Positions 23,921 through 32,300 of a DNA stretch of 64,000 nucleotides are shown one piece after another. The notes beneath the pieces were generated by a model. It saw only the letters and a list, made by a program, of their open reading frames with translations. It did not search any database and had not been told where the DNA came from. The first letter of the stretch is position 1. Each line of letters begins with the position of its first letter. The translations under genes and the position numbers were made by a program. The DNA is from Parabacteroides goldsteinii DSM 19448 = WAL 12034 (GTDB lineage Bacteria; Bacteroidota; Bacteroidia; Bacteroidales; Tannerellaceae). The stretch covers positions 372,001 to 436,000 of the forward strand of contig NZ_KQ033912.1 of assembly GCF_000969835.1 (NCBI RefSeq), written 5' to 3'.

Positions 23921-25722
23921 TGATCATGAAAATAAACTGGACCTACATAGCCTGTCTCTCCCTGACCATCCTGACCGGATGCAGCGGAGATGATATTTTT
24001 GCTCCGGACCATATATGGAGTGCCGGAAAGCAAGGCGGACTCCTGGTGACAAACCGGGATAAAAAAGAAATATACCTCATCGACGCCAATTTCAATAAAA
24101 CCGGGACAAAAGCGGTACTGCCCGCCCCAGCAAACGATCTGGCGGAAACACCTGACCAGCATATCTGGGTAGTGTGTGACGGTGTAGACGGCTCTCTGTG
24201 CGAATTGAACGGAAAAGATTTGTCCGTCATATCGGATACCCGATTGGGACATACGCCCTCCGCCCTGTTATTCAATAAACAAACCGCATCCTTGTGGACT
24301 ACGCAACGTTTCAATAATGAACTTTGGGAAGTCTCTCCGAAAACAAAAGAAGTACTGAACCGAATTCCCGTTGGACGTGAACCGGTAGACCTCGTCTCAT
24401 TTGCAAACGACAGCATGCTGCTGGTAGCCAATAACCTGCCGGAAATGTCGTCGCTTGCTTATCCGGTTGCCTGTCAGTTGGATATTGTGGATGTGAACCA
24501 CAAAAAGGTAGTGAAACGATTACAACTCCCGAACGGTTCGACTGATGTAAAAACCCTGGCTACAGACAGTAAAGGCGACTATGCATATGCCGTCCATTTG
24601 CTGGCACGCTACCAACTCCCGACCAATCAGGTGGACCGGGGATGGATGAGTACCAACGTTTTATCTATCATCAACCTGCATTCACAGGAAGTGGAAAACA
24701 CTGTTCTGCTGGATACTCCCCAGAAAGGAGCCTCAAATCCCTGGAATGTCGTTGTTTCACCGGACGACAGCAAAATATGGGTGGCAATTTCCGGTACCCA
24801 CGAACTGGCCTGTATAGACAGAGCGATGCTGCATAACCGTCTGGCACAGGTAAAAGAAGGGGGAAAAGCAACTCCCTCGACAAAAGATTATGCACATATC
24901 CGGGATGACGCCGGCTTCTTATACGGTATCCGCGATTTTTACAAAACACAGGGGAAAGGTCCCCGGGCCTTACACGTCACTTCGGATAAAGTATATACGG
25001 CAAATTACTACACCGGTGAACTTGTAGCCTTCAATCAGAGTGGAAAAGAGATGACTTCTTCTTCATTGGGTACTCCTCTCGCTTCCACTCAAACAGGCAA
25101 AGGCGACATGTATTTCCATGACGCATCGATCGGTTTCCAGGGATGGCAGAGTTGCGCCAGTTGTCATCCGAATGATGCCCGGATGGACGGACTGAACTGG
25201 GACTTGCTGAATGATGGAATGGGGAATCCTAAGAACACCAAGACGTTAGTCCTCTCCCATCAGACACCGCCCTGTATGGTCACCGGAATCCGTAAAGATG
25301 CAGAGACCGCAGTTGTTTCGGGAATCAAATATATTTTATTCTCAGCTTCAACCGAAGAAGTAGCTCCGGCTATCGATGCCTATCTGAAATCGTTATCCCC
25401 GGTTCCCAGTCCCCGACTGGTGAACGGCAACCTGTCGGAAGCGGCAAAGAGAGGCAAAGCTCATTTTGAGAAAGATTGTTCTTCCTGCCATTCCGGAACT
25501 TACTACACAGATATGAAACAATATAAAGTGAGCTGGACCAACGGACCGGACGAGCATGTCAAAATGGATGTTCCCGCCCTGAACGAAGTATGGAGAACAG
25601 CCCCCTATTTATACGACGGACGTGCTTACACAATGCAGGAAATGCTGAAAATACATGCTCCGGCAGAAGTATTATCTGAAAACGAACTGAATGACCTGGC
25701 AGAATACGTATTATCTTTATAA
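23920..25722 (+). CDS. MauG/cytochrome c peroxidase-like lipoprotein with propeller domain
   Basis: 600 residues; translation may begin at 23920 or at the ATG two codons on (23926), both giving a lipoprotein signal ending LTILTGC. Residues about 30-380 form a YVTN/YncE-like beta-propeller (PANDLAETPDQHIWVVCDG, LATDSKGDYAYAVH). The rest is a di-heme peroxidase-type module with CASCH (about 408) and CSSCH (about 521), followed by DVPALNEVWRTAPYLYDGR, the family's closing motif. These enzymes reduce peroxide or oxidise protein or small-molecule donors in the periplasm. Close coupling to the HzsA-related gene suggests a complex or an electron-transfer chain. Confidence 0.78.
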   Translation: MIMKINWTYIACLSLTILTGCSGDDIFAPDHIWSAGKQGGLLVTNRDKKEIYLIDANFNKTGTKAVLPAPANDLAETPDQHIWVVCDGVDGSLCELNGKDLSVISDTRLGHTPSALLFNKQTASLWTTQRFNNELWEVSPKTKEVLNRIPVGREPVDLVSFANDSMLLVANNLPEMSSLAYPVACQLDIVDVNHKKVVKRLQLPNGSTDVKTLATDSKGDYAYAVHLLARYQLPTNQVDRGWMSTNVLSIINLHSQEVENTVLLDTPQKGASNPWNVVVSPDDSKIWVAISGTHELACIDRAMLHNRLAQVKEGGKATPSTKDYAHIRDDAGFLYGIRDFYKTQGKGPRALHVTSDKVYTANYYTGELVAFNQSGKEMTSSSLGTPLASTQTGKGDMYFHDASIGFQGWQSCASCHPNDARMDGLNWDLLNDGMGNPKNTKTLVLSHQTPPCMVTGIRKDAETAVVSGIKYILFSASTEEVAPAIDAYLKSLSPVPSPRLVNGNLSEAAKRGKAHFEKDCSSCHSGTYYTDMKQYKVSWTNGPDEHVKMDVPALNEVWRTAPYLYDGRAYTMQEMLKIHAPAEVLSENELNDLAEYVLSL

Positions 25723-25735
25723 TCAATAAAAGATC

Positions 25736-26617
25736 ATGAGAACCATTATTTATACACTCATTCTTTCTTGTATCTGTTGCCTGGCAACCGTGGCCCAGTG
25801 CGGGAATTTTGTTGGAGCAGACTATTCGCAAGGGATAGTGTTCATTATGGAAAACAACCGGATCGTCTGGCAGCATAAAGCTCCGGAATCGAATGACATC
25901 TGGGTATTACCCAACGGCAACCTGTTATTTTCAACCGGCAAAGGGGTACTGGAAATCACCCGTCAGAACGATACCATTTTTCATTATACTTCCGAAAGTC
26001 CGATCTTTGCCTGCCAGCGGTTGAAGAACGGAAATACGTTTATCGGAGAATGTAATGCCGGACGTCTGCTGGAAGTATCTCCCGATGGGAATATCGTCAG
26101 TGATATATGCATTTTACCGGAAGGCGTTTCAGACGGGACATTTGCTTTTATGCGCAATGCCCGGAAACTGGATAACGGACATTATCTGGTCGCTCATTAC
26201 GGCGATGAATGTGTTAAAGAATATGACCAGGCAGGTAAAGTTGTCTGGCAGGTACAGATACCCGGTGGCCCTCATTCCGTAATCCGGCTGCCGGATGGAC
26301 ACACATTGGTCGCTGTTGCTGATAAGACACAAAACCCCCGCATCGTGGAGCTAGACAAACAAGGTAAAACCGTTTGGGAAATATCCAACAAGGATATTCC
26401 CGGTAAACCGTTGAAGTTTCTGGGAGGCATGCAATATTTCCTGGACGGGCGTCTGTTGTTTACCAACTGGGTAGGACATGTCAACCCAGAACAACGGAAC
26501 CATCTGTTTCTGGTAGACAGGGAGAAAAATATTCTTTGTACAGTAGAGAACCGGGAAGGAATACAAACCATGTCATCTGTATTCAGCCTCGATGAGAACG
26601 GGAAATCGTACCATTAA
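25736..26617 (+). CDS. Secreted PQQ-like beta-propeller protein
   Basis: 293 residues with an N-terminal signal (MRTIIYTLILSCICCLATVAQC). Regular blades contain NRIVWQHKAPESNDIWVLPN, NGNTFIGECNAGRLLEVSPD, AGKVVWQVQIPGGPHSVIRL and QGKTVWEISNKDIPG, a WD/PQQ-like propeller pattern. No heme motif or clear catalytic triad is visible, and I cannot say whether it binds a cofactor. It begins 13 bp after the peroxidase-like gene and ends at a strong terminator, so it is the last member of the redox operon. It may be a substrate-binding or scaffold subunit. Confidence 0.65.
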   Translation: MRTIIYTLILSCICCLATVAQCGNFVGADYSQGIVFIMENNRIVWQHKAPESNDIWVLPNGNLLFSTGKGVLEITRQNDTIFHYTSESPIFACQRLKNGNTFIGECNAGRLLEVSPDGNIVSDICILPEGVSDGTFAFMRNARKLDNGHYLVAHYGDECVKEYDQAGKVVWQVQIPGGPHSVIRLPDGHTLVAVADKTQNPRIVELDKQGKTVWEISNKDIPGKPLKFLGGMQYFLDGRLLFTNWVGHVNPEQRNHLFLVDREKNILCTVENREGIQTMSSVFSLDENGKSYH

Positions 26618-26621
26618 CACC

Positions 26622-26660
26622 AAAACAGGCGGTCATCAATCACTGATAACCGCCTGTTTT
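26622..26660. terminator. Bidirectional intrinsic terminator
   Basis: AAAACAGGCGGT (26622-26633) pairs perfectly with ACCGCCTGTTTT (26649-26660). A/T tracts on both sides serve the propeller gene on the plus strand and the tRNA on the minus strand. Confidence 0.85.
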
Positions 26661-26664
26661 TATG

Positions 26665-26738
26665 TGATCGGGCTGGGATTCGAACCCAGGACCCACAGCT
26701 TAGAAGGCTGTTGCTCTATCCAGCTGAGCTACCTGACC
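26665..26738 (-). tRNA. tRNA-Arg (anticodon UCU)
   Basis: The minus strand folds as a 74-nt tRNA: D arm GCTC/GAGC, anticodon stem ACAGC/GCTGT with loop CTTCTAA (anticodon UCU, reading AGA), five-base variable loop and T arm CTGGG-TTCGAAT-CCCAG. The acceptor GGTCAGG / CCCGATC has an A-C mismatch at the fifth pair and one G-U pair. CCA is not encoded. Confidence 0.93.
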
Positions 26739-26754
26739 ATCCTTATTTGCGGTG

Positions 26755-26785
26755 CAAAGGTAGCATTAATATTTATATTTGCAAA
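26755..26785 (-). promoter_or_regulatory. Promoter of tRNA-Arg
   Basis: On the minus strand TTTG (26782-26785), 19 nt, then TACCTTTG (26755-26762): a full Bacteroidetes -33/-7 promoter 16 bp ahead of the mature tRNA 5' end. Confidence 0.68.
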
Positions 26786-26805
26786 CAGGAAAGTCTTTTT
26801 TTTCA

Positions 26806-29157
26806 TCAGAAGGGATATCCTACTGCAAAATGCCAGGCAAAATTATTCTTTAAATTGGGATTCAGAATAGCCCACCGATCTTTTCCACGTACCTGTGGAT
26901 TATAGGCTTTCATACCTGTATCGAAACGAATCAGGAAGAAATCGAAATCCAGACGCAATCCCAAACCATAAGATACGGCTATTTCTTTATAGAAACGGGA
27001 GAAATCGAAGTTTCCATCTTTATGATCCTTATCCGGCTTCATCATCCAGACATTTCCTGCATCGACATAAGCCGCCAGTTCAAATTTCCAGAACATCTTG
27101 GTCCGGTATTCCAGATTCAAGTCCAAACGGATATCCCCGACCTGGTCGGCAAACGATGTAACAGAGTCTGCCAGCATTCCTCCCGGTCCCAATGACCGGA
27201 CAGACCATCCGCGGACGCTGTTCGCCCCACCGGAAAAATAACGCCGCTCAAAAGGCAGCATCTTCGCATTTCCATAAGGATAACCGACACCTACTCCCAC
27301 ATGAAATGCGATCTTATTACGGCTATCCAATACATAACTTTTACTGAAATCAACATCCCCCTTTACAAACTGTGAGTAGTTAATTCCAAACAGATTATAC
27401 AATCCGTCTTTATCTTTCTTTGCATTCGTTATCTTGGAAAACGCATACAACAGATTTCCGGCCATCTCAAAGGATACACGCAAAGAATGTGTATTCCTCA
27501 AACGGTTCTGAGGATTATAATTCGTAAATGAATAGGTATAACCGGAACCAACGACAAACTGGTCCGTAAAATTATATATCCGGGTAGAGTTTGGCAAACT
27601 CTCTTCAAAATCATGATCGATCTTCGGCAAATGCACATAATCGATATCCAGCAATTTAAATACATGCCGTGCTTGTGTATTCGAGCGTTCCTGCCAGATA
27701 TAACTCCATCCGCCGGAAAGGATCGCACGTCTGTACTCCGGACGTGTCTGAATACCGTAACTGACCTTCAACTCCGTAGAAGCACGCACCCTTCGTTTGA
27801 AACTTTCATTGACAAAGGGAAACAGAAAACGGGGAAACAAAACAGACGCTTCCGCTCCAACTTCCCAATAACTGCCGCCCGCCGAACTCTTGGATAAAGC
27901 CTCATAGGCTCCACGCACTTTCGTTGATAAAATCTCCGAGCCTCTGAACAGATTCCTGTGTTGGTAACTCACACTGGAAGCAAAACCGAAATCACCAGCC
28001 GAGTTCGTTCCTTCCAGGTCAACACCAAAACCTTGTAACTTTGCCGGAGAAGTCAGGATGGTACAATTCAACATCATCGTGTCGCGTTCTTCCACTTCCG
28101 TAAAACGTATATTTACATTCCTCAATGCACGGAGAGCGGCAAACGAAGAGTAAGTTTGTTCAACAGCCCGTTCGTTAAATAACCTGCCGGGAGTTATATA
28201 AGTACTTCTACGTAAAACATTTGGGCGGATAGTTCTACCATTCTCTCCGTAGAGAATCTGTAAATCTCCTGCTTTCACCGTATCGGCAGAAGCAAACGAT
28301 AAGTCACTCTGCGTCTGATTCAGCGGATCATAATCTGTCACAATCGTTACATCTTTGATGTAATATTGGCGATGCAGAGTATCGACAACAGAACCGTCCG
28401 GCTTTAATTTACGGTAAGGTTTAAGAACCATATCCAAATCCACAATATTCCTATTGTAGGAACTATCTGCCAGATAAGCCAGGTAATCACGGTTAAATGC
28501 ATAATATCCTCTTCTACGGAGCAATGTCGTGATGCGTTGCCGCTCCTTATCCAGTATATCCCTGTCAAACAGGGAACTGTCTTTCACCAAAGAGGTATAG
28601 TCTTCCGGATATACCCGAAAAGCCGAAGAGGCAGCCGAACGCTTGGGGGCTTTCAAATGGGCAATACTGTCAATCTTCGAATCATCCAGTTCCATCGTAT
28701 AATTATGTATCCGGTAAGGCTCATTCGAATTAATCTTATAAATGACAACCGCCTTCTTCTGCCGCGAAGTATCTATCTCGGCCGAGACTTCCGCATTCAC
28801 GTATCCTTTATTGATAAAGAACCGCCTCAACTCATCCGTCGATTGCTCCACCAATGTAGTATCCAGAATAACAGGCGGCTCCCCGATCCGGCGAAGCTGC
28901 TTGCTGAGCCAACGTTTTTCATTCCGGCCCGACCAGTCATAAACAAAAAGTTGCCATTTCATCAATCCGAACACTTTAAAGTTCGGTTGCTGTCTAAGAT
29001 ATGGCTTCAGCTCATTTGTTTTATAAGATTTATTATCGGAGACAATCTCTACTTTATCCAGCAGATATTCACCGTCACCGACATATTTCGTCGTACTACA
29101 GGCGGCCAGCATCCAAACAAGGCATATGAAATATAGTATATGGAGGATTCCCTTCAT
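26806..29157 (-). CDS. BamA/TamA-superfamily outer-membrane lipoprotein (TamL-like)
   Basis: 783 residues beginning MKGILHILYFICLVWMLAAC, a lipoprotein signal; lipidated BamA relatives of this kind are a Bacteroidetes speciality (TamL). POTRA-like repeats fill about residues 25-330 (DELRRFFINKGYVNAEVSAE, IYKINSNEPYRIHNYTMELD, RGYYAFNRDYLAYLAD). The C-terminal 400 residues form the 16-strand Omp85 barrel, with YFSGGANSVRGWSVRSLGPG, the conserved (V/I)RGW loop motif, and a final aromatic residue (WHFAVGYPF). It probably helps assemble or translocate outer-membrane proteins. It stands alone after the fimbrial terminator, with its own -7 box at 29178. Confidence 0.88.
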   Translation of the reverse strand: MKGILHILYFICLVWMLAACSTTKYVGDGEYLLDKVEIVSDNKSYKTNELKPYLRQQPNFKVFGLMKWQLFVYDWSGRNEKRWLSKQLRRIGEPPVILDTTLVEQSTDELRRFFINKGYVNAEVSAEIDTSRQKKAVVIYKINSNEPYRIHNYTMELDDSKIDSIAHLKAPKRSAASSAFRVYPEDYTSLVKDSSLFDRDILDKERQRITTLLRRRGYYAFNRDYLAYLADSSYNRNIVDLDMVLKPYRKLKPDGSVVDTLHRQYYIKDVTIVTDYDPLNQTQSDLSFASADTVKAGDLQILYGENGRTIRPNVLRRSTYITPGRLFNERAVEQTYSSFAALRALRNVNIRFTEVEERDTMMLNCTILTSPAKLQGFGVDLEGTNSAGDFGFASSVSYQHRNLFRGSEILSTKVRGAYEALSKSSAGGSYWEVGAEASVLFPRFLFPFVNESFKRRVRASTELKVSYGIQTRPEYRRAILSGGWSYIWQERSNTQARHVFKLLDIDYVHLPKIDHDFEESLPNSTRIYNFTDQFVVGSGYTYSFTNYNPQNRLRNTHSLRVSFEMAGNLLYAFSKITNAKKDKDGLYNLFGINYSQFVKGDVDFSKSYVLDSRNKIAFHVGVGVGYPYGNAKMLPFERRYFSGGANSVRGWSVRSLGPGGMLADSVTSFADQVGDIRLDLNLEYRTKMFWKFELAAYVDAGNVWMMKPDKDHKDGNFDFSRFYKEIAVSYGLGLRLDFDFFLIRFDTGMKAYNPQVRGKDRWAILNPNLKNNFAWHFAVGYPF

Positions 29158-29177
29158 TATTCGAGCTTTTACGCACG

Positions 29178-29185
29178 CAAATGTA
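29178..29185 (-). promoter_or_regulatory. -7 box of the TamL-like gene
   Basis: TACATTTG on the minus strand, 20 bp before the start codon. The -33 is not well conserved. Confidence 0.42.
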
Positions 29186-29249
29186 GCTGAAATTATTCAG
29201 AAAGGCAACTAGTCGATACAAGATACAATAAAGGGAATGCCTTTTTGAA

Positions 29250-29286
29250 TAAAAAAATGGCGGCCATTAATAATATGACCGCCATT
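29250..29286 (-). terminator. Intrinsic terminator of fimbrial locus B
   Basis: On the minus strand, AATGGCGG (29286-29279) and CCGCCATT (29263-29256) form the stem, followed directly by a run of T. It closes the long surface-protein gene. Confidence 0.85.
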
Positions 29287-29326
29287 CAGTTACAAATATC
29301 TATGAAGATTTATATTGTATCCACAA

Positions 29327-32300
29327 TTACTTAACCTCCATTTTTTCCGAACATACCTGTGTTACACTTTCGGCTTTGACGATATAAATGCCGGGAGCCA
29401 AGTCTTTGACATAGACCGTCTGCATATTCAGATTATCCAAATAGCGCAAACGCTGTCCGGAGACGCTATAGACGGAGATCCGGGTAAGCGGATCAACCGA
29501 TGAAACCACAATCTGACCGTTTCCATTGGCATAACATACAATCTCGTTGCGAACGATCACCTCGTTCGACGTAGCGATCGAGCCATTCAGGAAGTAGCGT
29601 CCGGAAGTATTGCCGGAGACAGTCAGGGTCAAACCGTCAGTCACCGGATAAACCTTGCCACTCTGCTTGTCTACTAATGTAACATTCTGCATATCTCCCG
29701 ACAGCTTGAAACTCAGTTCTACCGGAGAAGCATCTTTACCATAGATACCGACCGGAATATCTTTCAGTTCCGGCGTCACGTTGATAGCCGTCATCTGATT
29801 ACCGGCAAGCGTATACACTTGCGGAGCGGCGACTTCCTCATTGATCAGCAAGGCTGCATCTTCACCTTCTATATAGCTGTCTGATGCTGTAACAAGACCT
29901 GCCACAAGCGCAGTGTTATGTACACCACCACGGCTGGCTGTGATACGCAATTGAGGCAATGTCTTTTCTGATGCCGCAGCAGTAGCGGAACGCAAGCCGA
30001 CTTTCTTTCCTGAGGTGGGGGCCTTGGCTATCATAGCAGTAGTAAATACAGCATTTTTCAAATCATTTTTAATAAATGATTGAAGAGGAGCTACATATTT
30101 TGAGTCGTAATCACTATCCGTAGATAAGTTATACTCGGCACCAGCGATATTAGTTATCGTAGTATTACCATTTAAAATATAATATGTACTACCCGATTCG
30201 TTCTCTTTTATGAATTCTGACATATCCAAATGTGACATAAACGGATTTCCAAACATACCGGTTGTTTGAACAGTCAAAGATTCTTTCTCATCCGGACTAA
30301 AATAGAAACGACCATTCTTCTCTGTCCGATTTTTAGAGATATCTATATAGTAGTCTTTAATATTACCATCATTACTATAATAATAATACTTTGAATCTTC
30401 TTTCGGCAAACGGAATAACACTTTTTCCTTTCTATTCAGGAACTTAGTCGAAACTTTTGTCCCAATAGAGAAACCGTGCCCTGGAGCAAACGAGACATTC
30501 ACATCGTTATACAGATTCGACCAATTACCTTTAACAGCATATTCAACCGGTTTATCTTTAGGATAAACAACTGTTACAGAAGAATTATTCCAACCGCGCA
30601 TATAGACAGCAGGATTCCAACGGGTATAATCTGTATTGTTTAGATATTCAATCTCATTAAACGCCGGAGTCTCCTGTCGTGCATATCTGCCGATATTGTT
30701 CTCAACTGTCCCTGTCGGCAAATACATATCTCCCGAAACAACACCTTTCAAAGGTGAAGCAAGCATATACCAACGGTTCGGATCCATTTCGTAGTCTACA
30801 TGAGCTTTATTGTAGGTCAGGTATTCCGTATGCAGGATTTCCGATTCAGGCTTGATGTAAATTTCGTCGCAAGCGTTGCCGTAGAAACGGACACAGGCGA
30901 AAGAATGTTCAGATAGTGCATTAACCGGTTTTCGGTTTAGTTCCACTTCAAAAGCCGGATCAGCCAACAAGTCATATTCGATGTTTTTAGTGGCAGCACC
31001 GATTTCATCCGATACATTTATACCAGGCATCATATTCAACAAGACGTTTTCAGGATCTTTTTTCTGGTCACCGGTATTCTTCTCCAGCTTGTATAGATGA
31101 GGATAAGCGGCATAAGCAGCCCCCTTATCCCCATAAGAATAAGAACCATCTTTTTCTTCTACTGTAGCTTTGCCATGAATTGTCACTTTCGTGAAACGCA
31201 TCGGAGTGTAAGCTTCGGGATGTGTGCCATTGGCCTCGGCTGCTACTTTATCACCTAATATATAAAGCTCTGCATTTGTAGAACGTCTCCAATGATTCAG
31301 GTCGTCATTATTCCAGTTATGCTTTGTCTTTTCACTACCTACCCAAGTCACGTATTCCGGTACGATTTTGAGGGTAAGTTTAAAAGAATTTTCGTAAGCT
31401 ATTTTGTCTACATTATCCTTATAAATTACAGCGTATGGTATATCAACCATATACCAGAAGCCTTCACGGAAATTACCGATAGCCTTGTCTGTAAATCTAA
31501 TCTCGAAATAATTCTCCTTCCAATTAGCAGTAGTATTTTTATCTACAAGCTTATCCAATGTCGCAATTACAAGATCTTGATTGTTTACAAACTCCTTATC
31601 AGCAGTCCGGACTACTTTTATATCCGCATTATTTTTATTCTTAGAGAATATTCTATTTGCCTTTCCCGAATTCCGGAAATGAATAGGAATACGCAACGTT
31701 CCATTATTCTTCACCATCTCCCGAATCTGAACCAAGCCAACACGAACCGAACGAACATACGAACCGGTCTCCGGATCTTTATCCGGTTGAGGGTTATCGG
31801 GATCATCAGGATCTTCCGGATCGAGTTCTGGTACATCCGGATCACCCGGCGTAATTGTCGGAGGTGTTCCACCTAATTTGATCACTACAGGCTCCGTGCA
31901 ATACAAATCACTTTCAATTTCCTCACCGGTTGTTGGATCCTTTTGTTTAGCTCGTGCCAGACCAACTACAGATTGGTATCCTCCAACCATCTCGTAATCA
32001 AAAGAAGAAGCTTCTAAAACAAACAAACCTTTAGGAGTACTTTTACTATAGAAACCATATTTATCTTGTAAAGCTTCTTTCAAAATATCTCTATTATTGC
32101 TTGCATTAGTTGAAATCTCACTTAAGGCTCCCCATATCGAATAAGATTTTCCATCTACCTCTACTGTTAATTTTTTAGCCTCTTCCAGAGTTCCAATAAA
32201 CCAGTCGAAGCTGGCATTTTCCAATATATTCCATTTATCGTCTTTGAAATATTGAAAATTACCGACAATACGATACGTATTTTCTTGTTCTACATCTTCT

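Noticed and set aside
26592..26870. 92-codon frame over the tRNA, reading GLGFEPRTHSL
   Set aside because: This is the familiar false protein produced by translating a tRNA gene.
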